Source: Chthoniobacter flavus Ellin428 (GTDB lineage Bacteria > Verrucomicrobiota > Verrucomicrobiia > Chthoniobacterales > Chthoniobacteraceae). Taken from it: DNA of 64,000 nucleotides. The translations under genes and the position numbers were made by a program. Of the stretch, positions 19,419 to 28,582 are shown piece by piece. A model generated the notes under the pieces. The model worked only from the letters and a program-made list of their open reading frames with translations. It searched no databases and was not told where the DNA came from. The stretch is taken from positions 20,124-84,123 of the forward strand of contig NZ_ABVL01000028.1 of assembly GCF_000173075.1 (NCBI RefSeq), written 5' to 3'. How positions within the stretch are numbered: position 1 is the first letter of the stretch; each line of letters begins with the position of its first letter.

Positions 19419-21818
19419 ATGAAGCTCTCCGCCTGTCTCTTCGTCACCGCCAGCATCGCCCTGGCTCCACTCTGCTCTTTCGCCGCCAATTGGTGGGAGG
19501 AAATGGATTATGGGCGGTTCCTTTCCGCAAGCTTCAACGATACCGACAACAAGACCACGCTGACGGGGGCCGAACGCATCGCCACGAACAAGGGCATCGG
19601 CGTAAAGCTCGGCCACGACGGCAATGCGGGATTCATCTTCGATACCGAACTGCTGCGTGCGACCGGCGCGTGGACCGGTGGCTGGCTGAAACTCAAGGGC
19701 GTCGTTTTCGACGGCGGCCACGGGCCGAATCCTTCCGCTCCGGCGAATGCACAGATCTATTTCGGCACCCATGTGAACACGCCGGGCTGGAGCAAGGGCG
19801 ACAGTTTCCAGGATCCACGCCCGTTGCCCAAGGGCCCGCGCAAGGCCGACGTGAAGCCGGGCGATCCGTTCTTCGCCGATGTGCCGTTCGGTCCGCTGCC
19901 GCGCGAATGGGCCAAGTATCGCGGCCTCTATCTGAGCGGCGATCGCGTTGTCTTTGCCTACACCGTCGGCGAAGCTTCGCTGCTCGAATCCGACGACCTC
20001 GAAACCGCCGGCGATGAAGCGCTGATCACCCGCACTTTCAACGTTACCGCTCCGGGCACCGCTTCCAGCCTGCTCGTCGCCGACGCACCGGAAGGCGTGA
20101 CGCCAAGTATCGAAGGCGACCATGCTGTCTTCTGCAACGACGCCAAGAACGCGGATGACCGCACCGTGGTTCGCGTGATCGGCGCGCCTGCGGATGCGAA
20201 GCTCGTGGTCGACGGCACGCGCGTCACGCTCAAGCTTCCGCCCTTCGCTGCCGGCCAGAAATTCAAGGTCGCCTTCGCCCACGGCACGGCCGCTGACCTG
20301 GCGAAGCTCACCGATGCCGTGAAAGCGGCCGCCCAGCCGGCGGACTTGCAACCGCTCACCCACGGGGGCGCGCCCCATTGGACGGAGACGGTGAAAACAA
20401 AAGGCACGCTCGGAACGTCGGAAGGCGGCTTTCCCTATGTTGTCGACAATGTCTCCGCACCGCTCGACAACCCTTACAAATCCAAGATCCGCATCGCCGG
20501 TCTCGATTTTTTCAAGGACGGGCGCATTGCCTTCAGTACGTGGAGCGGTGACGTCTGGATCGGCAAAGGCATCGACGACAAGCTCGAGAACATCGAGTGG
20601 AAGCGTTACGCGACTGGTATCTTCCACGCGCTGGGACTCCGAATCGTCGACGACCAGATCTACGTTCTCGGTCGCGATCAGATCACCCGCCTGCACGATC
20701 TCAACAACGATGGTGAGGCGGACTTCTACGAGAACTTCAACAACGACGTGCAGGTCACGCCGGGCTTCCACGAATTCACCTTCGGTCTCGAGACGGATTC
20801 GAAGGGTAACTTCTACTTCATCAAGGGCGGCCCGGTGAATCCCGGCGGCCGCGGTTGGGGCCCGCTCAGCGATCACAACGGCTGCATGTTCAAGGTCTCC
20901 GGCAACGGCCAGAAGTTCGAAGTCTTCGCCACGGGCGTGCGCGCCCCAAATGGCATCGGCGTCGGCCCGAACGACGAAATCACCACCGGCGACAACCAAG
21001 GCACGTGGGTTCCGGTCGACTACATCCAGTACGTGAAACAGGGCGACTTCATCGAAGTGCCCGACCTCTCGCATCGCGTGCCGGTGCCGACCGCTTACGC
21101 ACCGCATCTCTGCTGGGTGCCGTACGACTGGGACAATTCGAATGGCGACCAGGTGTGGGTCACGAGCGACAAGTGGGGCCCGCTCAAGGGCAGCATGCTC
21201 TATCTCTCGTACGGCAAATCGTCGCTCTTCGGCGTGTTGCAGGAGAGCATCGGCGATGTCCGCCAGGGCGGCGTTTTCAAATTTCCGCTCAAGTTCGAAA
21301 CCGGCATCTGCCGGGCCCGTTTCAATCCGGCCGATGGACAACTCTACGTCGCCGGTCTCAAAGGCTGGCAGACGAATGCCGCGAAAGACGGCGCGATCGA
21401 ACGCGTGCGCTACACCGGCAAACCGGTCACCGTGGAGAACGAACTGCACATCACCGACAAAGGCATCACCATCCGCTTCACCAATGAAGTCGAGACCTCC
21501 AGTGCCAGCGATGCCGGCAACTACGCCATCGAACAATACAACTATCGCTGGACCTCCGCCTACGGCTCGGCCGAATACAAAGTCAGCGCCCCCGAGCAGA
21601 AGGGCCACGACAAGCTGGAGATCAAGTCGGTGACCGTCGCGCCGGATAAGAAATCCGTCTTCCTCGAAGTGCCCGGCCTGCAGCCGGTCATGCAGATGAA
21701 GATCAAGATGAACATCAAGGCCGCGGACGGCACAGCGATCCCCGAAGGCATCGGCAACACGATCAACGTCGTGCCGCCGGATGCCCAGCGCGGGTCGAAC
21801 TTCACCTCCTCGCGCTAA
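19419..21818 (+). CDS. DUF6797-type exported protein with dehydrogenase-like beta-propeller, 799 aa
   Basis: Signal peptide MKLSACLFVTASIALAPLCSFA, then NWWEEMDYGRFLSASF, the start of the DUF6797 domain typical of Verrucomicrobiota and Planctomycetota. From about residue 335 (SEGGFPYVVDNVSAPLDNPYK) a sorbosone/glucose-dehydrogenase-like or membrane-bound-dehydrogenase (PVC-type) six-bladed propeller follows, with calcium-loop-like DLNNDGEADFYENFNND and FATGVRAPNGIGVGPNDEI. The final part (about 670-790) resembles an Ig-like domain. No haem motif is present, but the next gene on the same strand encodes a pentahaem cytochrome c, a frequent pairing in this phylum; a periplasmic oxidation of sugars or polysaccharide products feeding the cytochrome is an inference. 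Confidence 0.85.
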   Translation: MKLSACLFVTASIALAPLCSFAANWWEEMDYGRFLSASFNDTDNKTTLTGAERIATNKGIGVKLGHDGNAGFIFDTELLRATGAWTGGWLKLKGVVFDGGHGPNPSAPANAQIYFGTHVNTPGWSKGDSFQDPRPLPKGPRKADVKPGDPFFADVPFGPLPREWAKYRGLYLSGDRVVFAYTVGEASLLESDDLETAGDEALITRTFNVTAPGTASSLLVADAPEGVTPSIEGDHAVFCNDAKNADDRTVVRVIGAPADAKLVVDGTRVTLKLPPFAAGQKFKVAFAHGTAADLAKLTDAVKAAAQPADLQPLTHGGAPHWTETVKTKGTLGTSEGGFPYVVDNVSAPLDNPYKSKIRIAGLDFFKDGRIAFSTWSGDVWIGKGIDDKLENIEWKRYATGIFHALGLRIVDDQIYVLGRDQITRLHDLNNDGEADFYENFNNDVQVTPGFHEFTFGLETDSKGNFYFIKGGPVNPGGRGWGPLSDHNGCMFKVSGNGQKFEVFATGVRAPNGIGVGPNDEITTGDNQGTWVPVDYIQYVKQGDFIEVPDLSHRVPVPTAYAPHLCWVPYDWDNSNGDQVWVTSDKWGPLKGSMLYLSYGKSSLFGVLQESIGDVRQGGVFKFPLKFETGICRARFNPADGQLYVAGLKGWQTNAAKDGAIERVRYTGKPVTVENELHITDKGITIRFTNEVETSSASDAGNYAIEQYNYRWTSAYGSAEYKVSAPEQKGHDKLEIKSVTVAPDKKSVFLEVPGLQPVMQMKIKMNIKAADGTAIPEGIGNTINVVPPDAQRGSNFTSSR

Positions 21819-21892
21819 AAACGACCGTTCTCTTCGCGTGTCATCCAGCGAAGTGCCCCGTGGCAAGGTGGCGGGGCACGCAGTCGAAGGAC

Positions 21893-22018
21893 CCGGCCGC
21901 TTCCACCAGAAGTTTCCTATCGCCCAATTTGCTTCGCTGCACCAGGCGCTTCAGGTTAAGACGTTCAATGCAGCGCAGAAGGGCTGGCATATCGGAAACC
22001 GCTAGTGGAAGCGGCCGG
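21893..22018. repeat. Inverted-repeat element, MITE-like
   Basis: Perfect 14-bp ends CCGGCCGCTTCCAC (21893-21906) and GTGGAAGCGGCCGG (22005-22018) enclose about 98 bases that are themselves imperfectly palindromic (GTTTCC with GGAAAC, CGCTGCA with TGCAGCG). There is no coding content. It is directly followed by a fragment of the repeat found at 6178-6655. Confidence 0.6.
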
Positions 22019-22063
22019 ATCCTTCGACTCCGCCCATACTTCCACGCTCCGCTCAGGATGACT
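22019..22063. repeat. Third copy (partial) of the dispersed intergenic repeat
   Basis: ATCCTTCGACTCCGCCCAT and GCTCCGCTCAGGATGAC match the inner part of the right arm of the inverted repeat at 6492-6570 with few differences, showing that the element is a multicopy family rather than a local palindrome. Confidence 0.65.
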
Positions 22064-22153
22064 GAATTGACGCGCCGCCCGCCACAACGCTAACTCCCAA
22101 GAACTGCGAGCAATCGCAGCCCTTGGGTCTTTCCCTCGTATCGCTTTTCGCTG

Positions 22154-24220
22154 ATGAAGATTTCGCTCCCGCTCCCGCTATTCGCACTGCTCGTCCTCAG
22201 TCTGCCACTCACCCACGCTGGCGAAAGTACTGTCCAGGCACCGCCGCTGGCCGACGTGGCCGCGGAGGTAAAGCAAGGACTTACCGTCTCCTTCACTGCC
22301 GGAGGCAAGACCGACACCCACGGAGCGCGTCTCGTCGCGCTCTACGTCCCGGCGGGCGAAGCGCCCACTCCCTTCCTGGCCCCGGGCACGTTCACTGCGA
22401 AATGGGAAGGCGAGATCGTTTCGGAGTTGCGGTCGGAATACACCTTCACCGTCGAGACCACGGGAACAGTCACCGCCACACTCAATGGCCAGCCGTTGCT
22501 CGACAGCCGCCAGCACGCGGACCCGCATCCCACGCAATTGCAGAAAGGCGCCAACAAGCTCGTCGTTGAATTCCAGAGCCCCGCGCAAGGCGATGCCATG
22601 GTGCGCCTCCTGTGGTCGTCGAAGGAATTTCCTCGCGAGCCCGTCCCTCCGATTGCCTTCCAGCACGATGCGAACGCCAGGGATCTCCGTACGGGCGAAC
22701 GCCTCCGCGAAGGCCGTCTCCTCTTCGCGCAGAACCATTGCGCTGCGTGCCATGACGGCACGGGGACGCTGCCACCGAAGGGGGAAGGCATGCCGGAACT
22801 CGCACAGGATGCGCCGCTCTTCGACGCCATCGGGGACAAGTATCGCGAAGCATGGCTGGCCGCGTGGATCAACGATCCGCACAGCATTCGTCCACATGCG
22901 TTGATGCCCAAAGTCTTCGCCGGTGAAGCTGGGAAGATCGATCAGCGCGCCGCCGACCTCGCGGCGTTCTTCGTTTCCACATCGACGACGAAGGAGGAGG
23001 AAAAGGCCATCGACGACGCGCTCGTCGCACAGGGCGGTGCGCTCTTTGCCAATCTCGGCTGCATCGCCTGCCACACCAAACCCGATGCCGACGGCAACGA
23101 CGAGCACGACCGCGTTCCACTCTCGCATGTGAAAGCAAAATGGCACCGCAACGCGCTGGTCGCCTACTTGCAGGATCCCGCGAAGAGCTACGCCTGGAAT
23201 CGAATGCCGCATTTCCGACTGACCGATACGGAAGCGAACCAACTCACGGAATATTTGCTCGGAACGGCCAATCGCGAATTCACCGGCGCCCCCAAAGGAG
23301 ACGCCGCGCGCGGCGCGCAATTGCTCACCACCTCCGGATGCTTGAATTGCCACGCGGGCGTCCCGCCGACAATCACTCCCAACCTGACCGCCACGCTCCA
23401 GAGCGGTTGGGCCAAGGGCTGTCTCGGCACCGATGCTGCATCACATGGCAAGGCGCCCGACTTCAGCTTCACTCCCGCACAACGCGAGGCGCTGGTCGCG
23501 TTTGCCGCCGATGGTTTCGCTTCGCTGAAACAGGACACCTCCGCGGAATTCGCCGAACGCCAGATCAAAAACCTGCGCTGCACGGCGTGCCATCCGCGCG
23601 ATGGCCAGCAAAGCGTGTGGTCGCAGCTCGAGGAAGAAGTCGTCGCGTTGCAAAGCGGCGCGCCGCTCGAGGAAGGCGAAGGCAAACCGATCTACACTAC
23701 CGCCCTACCCGCGCTCACCTGGTTCGGGGAAAAGCTGCGCCCGGATTATCTCGCCACGTTCATCGCCGGCCATGAGGCGAACAAACCTCGCCCGTGGATC
23801 GTCGCCCGCATGCCGGGCTTCGCCACCTACGCGGAAAACTTCGCCAAAGGCCTGCCGCATCAGCAGGGCTTTGGGCCGGTGCCCGCGGAACCGCCGGGCG
23901 ATCCCGCCAGGATCAAGATCGGGGAAACGCTTGTCGGCGAGAATGGCGGCTTCAATTGCATCCAGTGCCACATCCTCGGCAAGCGCGCCGCCACGGCCGT
24001 TTTCGAGGCGCCGGGTCCGAACCTCGCCTGGGGGCCGCAACGTTTGCGGAAAGAATACTTCCTGCGCTGGACCCTGGCGCCGACCCGCATCGATCCCGAT
24101 ACCAAGATGCCGAAGTTCGCCGACGACGAGGGCAGGACGCCCCTCACCGACTTTTTCCATGGCAATGCGGCGGAACAATTCGAGGCCATCTGGGAATTTC
24201 TTCATACCGTGCCTCGTTAG
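22154..24220 (+). CDS. Pentahaem cytochrome c with N-terminal PA14-like domain, 688 aa
   Basis: Exported protein: signal peptide MKISLPLPLFALLVLSLPLTHA. Residues ~35-165 resemble a PA14 domain (KWEGEIVSELRSEYTFTVET, ATLNGQPLLDSRQ), a carbohydrate-binding fold. Five CxxCH haem-attachment motifs follow: CAACH (C196), CIACH (C303), CLNCH (C396), CTACH (C476) and CIQCH (C602); several have downstream Met residues (MPHFRL, MPKFADDE) that could be axial ligands of class I cytochrome domains. Such PA14/cytochrome fusions are typical of Planctomycetota and Verrucomicrobiota. It follows the DUF6797 propeller gene in the same direction. A role in periplasmic electron transfer from a dehydrogenase is likely, the donor is not known. 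It ends with TAG. Confidence 0.9.
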   Translation: MKISLPLPLFALLVLSLPLTHAGESTVQAPPLADVAAEVKQGLTVSFTAGGKTDTHGARLVALYVPAGEAPTPFLAPGTFTAKWEGEIVSELRSEYTFTVETTGTVTATLNGQPLLDSRQHADPHPTQLQKGANKLVVEFQSPAQGDAMVRLLWSSKEFPREPVPPIAFQHDANARDLRTGERLREGRLLFAQNHCAACHDGTGTLPPKGEGMPELAQDAPLFDAIGDKYREAWLAAWINDPHSIRPHALMPKVFAGEAGKIDQRAADLAAFFVSTSTTKEEEKAIDDALVAQGGALFANLGCIACHTKPDADGNDEHDRVPLSHVKAKWHRNALVAYLQDPAKSYAWNRMPHFRLTDTEANQLTEYLLGTANREFTGAPKGDAARGAQLLTTSGCLNCHAGVPPTITPNLTATLQSGWAKGCLGTDAASHGKAPDFSFTPAQREALVAFAADGFASLKQDTSAEFAERQIKNLRCTACHPRDGQQSVWSQLEEEVVALQSGAPLEEGEGKPIYTTALPALTWFGEKLRPDYLATFIAGHEANKPRPWIVARMPGFATYAENFAKGLPHQQGFGPVPAEPPGDPARIKIGETLVGENGGFNCIQCHILGKRAATAVFEAPGPNLAWGPQRLRKEYFLRWTLAPTRIDPDTKMPKFADDEGRTPLTDFFHGNAAEQFEAIWEFLHTVPR

Positions 24221-24228
24221 CCGCCCCC

Positions 24229-24297
24229 TCTTAATCTTACTCTTAATCGTAATCCTCTCCGGAAAGATTAAGATTACGATTAAGAGTAAGATTAAGA
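24229..24297. repeat. Perfect 26-bp inverted repeat built of TTAATC-type units
   Basis: Positions 24229-24254 and 24272-24297 are exact reverse complements over 26 bases, separated by 17. Both arms consist of repeated (C)TTAATC / GATTAAG units. The element begins 9 bases after the cytochrome stop codon and ends 29 bases before the AraC start. The transcript would form a strong A/U-rich hairpin without a U tail. Confidence 0.85.
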
Positions 24298-24325
24298 ATA
24301 GCAGTCAGCGCGTGCGCGCTTTCGC

Positions 24326-25222
24326 ATGAAATCCAAACCCGCACTTCCACCGGTCGACATGGAGACTTACGTCCCCGCGGCGATTACCGTCGTCCGTCGC
24401 TCTGTGGGCTGGCCGGGGATCATCGCCCACGAGCGGCGCGGCAAATCCGGGGCGGTCGATTATCCCGGTGGGATTCGGCAGCACGTCCTCTACTGTTTCC
24501 TCGATTCTCTCCGCAGCGATGTCTTCCTGAACGGCCAGAAAGAGACGGTGCATTACAAGGCAGGCGATTGCCGCTTCACGCCCGCGGGGCGTCCGGTCGC
24601 CTTTCGTTGGATCGGCGACGTGCGCGTGCTCATGCTTGGTTTCCAGCCTTGGTTTTTCGATCGGGTGGCCGCCGAGCTCAACACCCCGGCGGCGCTGCCG
24701 GCGGAAATCAATACCCGGAAACTCAGCGCCCGACACCCGGTCTCGGTCCTCATGCAACAGCTTCACCAGGAGCTCGACGCCACCGCCGGCGCCGCCCTCG
24801 CTGCCGAGGGCCTGGCCCGGGCAATTGCCGTGCAAATCCTGCGCGAGTTTGATCACATTCGCGGCGCCAAACCCGCCCCAGCCGCTCCCCCGCTCGCGGT
24901 GCTAAAGGTCGTCGAGCTGATGCGCACGCGCATCGGCGATTCCCTCGCTCTCGAAGAACTCGCCGAAGTCGCCGGCCTCAGCCCGTTCCACTTCGCCCGC
25001 CAGTTCAAGACCGCCACCGGCCATCCGCCGCACGACTACCTCATTCGCCTGCGCGTCGACCGGGCTCAGGAGCTCATTCGCCAGCACAGCCGGGAGTGGA
25101 CCATGGCGGCGATCGCCAATGAATGTGGCTTCGCGGACCAGAGTCACATGGCCCGGCACTTCAAGCGGGTTCTCGGCGTCAGCCCCGGCGAATTTGCCGA
25201 AGCCAATCCCAGCTTGCGCTGA
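24326..25222 (+). CDS. AraC-family transcriptional regulator
   Basis: A 298-residue cytoplasmic regulator. Residues 1-180 form an AraC-type sensor part (cupin-like FTPAGRPVAFRWIGD). The C-terminal ~100 residues contain the double helix-turn-helix: LALEELAEVAGLSPFHFARQ, FKTATGHPPHDYLIRLRVDR for the first unit, and MAAIANECGFADQSHMARHF with FKRVLGVSPGEF for the second, a complete AraC/XylS signature. It lies 113 bases upstream of the RND pump gene on the same strand, so it is a plausible local regulator of that pump, though no operator was identified. Confidence 0.92.
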   Translation: MKSKPALPPVDMETYVPAAITVVRRSVGWPGIIAHERRGKSGAVDYPGGIRQHVLYCFLDSLRSDVFLNGQKETVHYKAGDCRFTPAGRPVAFRWIGDVRVLMLGFQPWFFDRVAAELNTPAALPAEINTRKLSARHPVSVLMQQLHQELDATAGAALAAEGLARAIAVQILREFDHIRGAKPAPAAPPLAVLKVVELMRTRIGDSLALEELAEVAGLSPFHFARQFKTATGHPPHDYLIRLRVDRAQELIRQHSREWTMAAIANECGFADQSHMARHFKRVLGVSPGEFAEANPSLR

Positions 25223-25335
25223 TTTCCACCGCATCCGCGCTGGAAAGAGTCCGCAAGATCGTTCTCATACGACCGCAAGCGCGTCCAATCGCAATCGTCT
25301 CGCCTCCCTGACATTAGCGGACCTGATCGACCCAT

Positions 25336-28300
25336 ATGTGGATCGTCCGCCTAGCGCTTCGGCGCCCCTACACTTTCATCGTCGCTTCGCTGCTGCTGCT
25401 GCTGCTCACGCCCTTTGTGCTGCTGCGCACGCCGACCGATATTTTCCCGGCGATCAACATTCCGGTCATCTCGGTCATCTGGCAATACGCCGGTCTGAGC
25501 GCCCAGGAAATGGAGCAGCGCATCCTCTTCAATCACGAGCGCTCGCTTTCGGCCACGGTCACGGACATCGAGCACGTCGAATCGAACAGCTACAACGGCG
25601 TCGGCATCATCAAGGTCTTCCTGCAACCCGGCGCCAACGTCGATGGCGGCGTCGCCCAGATCACCGCGGTGGCGCAGACCATTCTCAAGCAGATGCCGCC
25701 CGGCCAAACGCCGCCGCTGGTCATCCGCTACAACGCGTCGACCGTGCCGATCCTGCAATACAGCTTGAGCAGCAAGAAGCTCAGCGAGCAAGAGGTCGCG
25801 GACCTCGCGCTGAACCAGGTCCGCGTGGGCATCGCCAATATTCCCGGCGCGCAAATCCCGTGGCCCTATGGCGGACGCCAGCGCACCGTGGTCGTCGATC
25901 TCAATCTCGACGCCCTCAAGTCCAAGAACCTCAAGGCCCAGGACATCGTGGACGCGGTCAATGCGCAGAACCTCATCCTGCCCAGCGGCACGTCCAAGAT
26001 CGGCCAGACAGAATACGACATCTCGGTCAACAGCAGCCCGCGTGTTTTGGAGGAGCTCAACAACCTGCCGATCAAGCGCGTCAACGGTACGACCATTTAT
26101 GTGAAGGACGTCGCCCAGGTCCGCGACGGCTTCAATCCGCAGACCAATATCGTGCGCATGAACGGCCAGCGCGGCGCGCTCATCACCATCATGAAGAGTG
26201 GTTTTGCGTCCACGCTCGACGTCGTGCGCAAGGTAAAGGCGCAGTTGCCCAAGGTGCTCACTACCGTCACCCCCGATCTCGATGTGCAGGAGTTCGCGGA
26301 TCAGTCGCTCTTCGTGCGCGCCGCCATCAGCGGCGTGCTCAAGGAAGGCACCATCGCCGCCGCGCTCACGGCGATCATGATCTTGCTCTTCATCGGCTCC
26401 TGGCGCAGCACGGTCATCATCGCGCTCTCCATTCCGCTGAGCATTCTCGTCTCGCTTGCCGTGCTCAGCGCGCTCGGGGAGACGATCAACCTGATGACGC
26501 TCGGCGGACTTTCCCTGGCGGTCGGTATTCTCGTCGACGACGCCACCGTGGAGATCGAGAACGTCCATCGCCAGATGGCCATGGGCAAACCGCTCGTCAC
26601 CGCCATTCTCGATGGCGCGGAGGAAATCGCCCTCCCGGCTTTCGTCAGTACGCTGTGTATCTGCATCGTCTTCGTGCCGATGTTCTTCCTCACCGGTGTC
26701 GCCCGCTTCCTCTTCGTGCCCCTGGCCGAGGCGGTGGTGTTCGCCATGCTGGCCAGCTACTTCCTCTCGCGCACGCTCATCCCCACACTGGTGATGTATT
26801 TCTATCGCAACTCGCCTTACACCGGCCACGGGGAAGGCGAGGACCATGCGGATGAAGCGCCGCCCCGGGGTTGGTCCGCGCCGTTCGTCATCATCCAGCG
26901 CGCTTTCGAGCGTGGTTTCTCTGCGTTCCGCGGGGGCTATCGCAATCTGCTCACCACCATCCTGCGCAAGCGCTGGACCTTCGCCACGATTTTCCTGCTC
27001 TTCTGTCTCGCCACCTTCCTCCTCGGAGGGCAGCTCGGACAGGACTTCTTCCCGAAGGTCGACGGCGGCCAGATCCGCCTGCACCTCCGCGGACGCAGCG
27101 GTACCCGCATCGAAGAAAGCGCGCAATTTGTCGGACGCGTGGAAAAGACCATCCAGGAAGTGATCCCAAAATCTGAGCTCGATGGCATCCTGGATAACAT
27201 CGGCATTCCCTTCTCCGGCATTGCGCTGAGCTACAGCAATAGCGGTGTCATCGGCACGAGCGACGCGGACATCCTCATCTCGCTCACTCATGATCATCGC
27301 CCCACGGAGGGATACATTCACGAGCTGCGCTCCCGCCTCAATCACGAATATCCCAACACCATCTTCTACTTCCTGCCGGCGGACATTGTCAGCCAGACGC
27401 TCAACCTCGGTCTACCCGCGCCGTTCGACGTGCAGATCTATGGCCGTGACCTGGTCACGAATCGCGCCATCGCCGCCCAATTGGCCGACAAGATTCGCCG
27501 CGTGAATGGCGCGGTCGACGTCCGGGTGCAGCAACCGGCCGACTTGCCGCGGCTCACCGTGAATGTCGATCGCGACAAGGCCGGCGAGCTCGGCCTGCAG
27601 GAACGCGACGTGGCCAATTCCGTGCTGCTCTCCCTGAGCGGCAGCGGCCAGGTGCAGCCCGTCTACTGGCTCAATCCCAAGCTCGGCATTCAATACACGA
27701 TCAATATCCGCGCCCCCGAGCATGTCATGGATTCGATTCCGGCGCTCGAGGACATCCCGGTGAGCAGCAGCCGCGGCGGCGACGGGGACGGCCAGATCCT
27801 CACGAACGTCGCGTCCATCCAGCGCAGCCAGACCACGCCGGTTTTCTCGCATTACAACGTGCTTCCGGTCATCGACGTCTTCGGCGGCGTTTCGGGACGC
27901 GACCTCGGCGGCGTCTTGCGCGACGTTCAGCCGATCCTCGACGAGGCCAAGAAGACCCTGCCTCGCGGCAGTTTCATCGAAGTGCGTGGCCAGGCGGAAA
28001 CGATGCACAGCAGTTACGTGGGTCTCGGCCTCGGTCTCTGCGGCGCCATCGTGCTCATCTACCTCCTGCTGGTGGTGAATTTCCAAAGCTGGCTCGATCC
28101 TTTCATCATCATCAGCGCCCTGCCCGGCGCCCTTGCCGGCGTCATCTGGGGTCTGTGGGTCTCCCACACCGCGCTCAGCGTGCCCGCCCTCATGGGGGCG
28201 ATCATGAGTCTCGGCGTCGCCACGGCGAACTCCGTGCTCGTGGTCACCTTCGCCCGCACCAATTTCCACGACGGCATGGACGCCACCGCCGCCGCCCTGC

Positions 28301-28569
28301 TCGCCGGCGCCACCCGCCTCCGCGCCGTGGTCATGACCGCGCTGGCCATGATCATCGGCATGCTCCCCATGAGCCTGGGACTCGGCGAAGGCGGCGAGCA
28401 AAATGCGCCCGTGGGCCGCGCCGTGATCGGCGGCCTCCTCCTCGCCACACTAGCCACCCTTTTCTTCGTGCCCGTGGTCTTCAGCCTCTGCCACCCGCGG
28501 CGCCATGTGAATACCGCGCCCACCATTCTCGACGAAACCTCCCGCGAAGAGGAACTCGCCACCGCTTGA
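25336..28569 (+). CDS. RND-type multidrug efflux transporter, inner-membrane subunit, 1077 aa
   Basis: Proton-driven AcrB/MexB-superfamily (HAE1-like) pump. It starts MWIVRLALRRPYTFIVASLL (TM1), followed by the porter domain (PTDIFPAINIPVISV), TM2-6 with GGLSLAVGILVDDATVEIEN, which carries the two conserved Asp residues of the proton relay, a second porter half (DFFPKVDGGQIRLHLRGRSG) and the C-terminal membrane block (GLGLCGAIVLIYLLLVVNFQSW to LLATLATLFFVPVVFSL). Length and topology are normal. The membrane-fusion subunit follows 13 bases downstream, an inverted order compared with the usual adaptor-pump arrangement; no TolC-like outer-membrane factor is in the window. Confidence 0.93.
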   Translation: MWIVRLALRRPYTFIVASLLLLLLTPFVLLRTPTDIFPAINIPVISVIWQYAGLSAQEMEQRILFNHERSLSATVTDIEHVESNSYNGVGIIKVFLQPGANVDGGVAQITAVAQTILKQMPPGQTPPLVIRYNASTVPILQYSLSSKKLSEQEVADLALNQVRVGIANIPGAQIPWPYGGRQRTVVVDLNLDALKSKNLKAQDIVDAVNAQNLILPSGTSKIGQTEYDISVNSSPRVLEELNNLPIKRVNGTTIYVKDVAQVRDGFNPQTNIVRMNGQRGALITIMKSGFASTLDVVRKVKAQLPKVLTTVTPDLDVQEFADQSLFVRAAISGVLKEGTIAAALTAIMILLFIGSWRSTVIIALSIPLSILVSLAVLSALGETINLMTLGGLSLAVGILVDDATVEIENVHRQMAMGKPLVTAILDGAEEIALPAFVSTLCICIVFVPMFFLTGVARFLFVPLAEAVVFAMLASYFLSRTLIPTLVMYFYRNSPYTGHGEGEDHADEAPPRGWSAPFVIIQRAFERGFSAFRGGYRNLLTTILRKRWTFATIFLLFCLATFLLGGQLGQDFFPKVDGGQIRLHLRGRSGTRIEESAQFVGRVEKTIQEVIPKSELDGILDNIGIPFSGIALSYSNSGVIGTSDADILISLTHDHRPTEGYIHELRSRLNHEYPNTIFYFLPADIVSQTLNLGLPAPFDVQIYGRDLVTNRAIAAQLADKIRRVNGAVDVRVQQPADLPRLTVNVDRDKAGELGLQERDVANSVLLSLSGSGQVQPVYWLNPKLGIQYTINIRAPEHVMDSIPALEDIPVSSSRGGDGDGQILTNVASIQRSQTTPVFSHYNVLPVIDVFGGVSGRDLGGVLRDVQPILDEAKKTLPRGSFIEVRGQAETMHSSYVGLGLGLCGAIVLIYLLLVVNFQSWLDPFIIISALPGALAGVIWGLWVSHTALSVPALMGAIMSLGVATANSVLVVTFARTNFHDGMDATAAALLAGATRLRAVVMTALAMIIGMLPMSLGLGEGGEQNAPVGRAVIGGLLLATLATLFFVPVVFSLCHPRRHVNTAPTILDETSREEELATA

Positions 28570-28582
28570 ACTATTTCGCAAG

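Larger units (their letters stand above)
21819..22153. other. 335-bp gap between propeller and cytochrome genes
   Basis: This gap contains a hairpin with GTGCCCCG/CGGGGCAC arms (21853-21879) that may terminate or attenuate the upstream transcript, the palindromic element at 21893-22018, and a partial copy of the dispersed repeat at 22019-22063. No gene is seen. Confidence 0.55.

Noticed and set aside
19317..21866. 849-codon open frame on the minus strand
   Set aside because: It lies exactly opposite the DUF6797 propeller gene, has no protein-like hydrophobic pattern, and arises from the GC-rich third codon positions of the real gene.
24229..24297. CRISPR-like repeat arrays
   Set aside because: Units are 7 bases, without spacers and with an inverted second half; there are no cas genes in the window.
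25351..27345. 664-codon minus-strand frame
   Set aside because: Antisense shadow of the RND pump gene.
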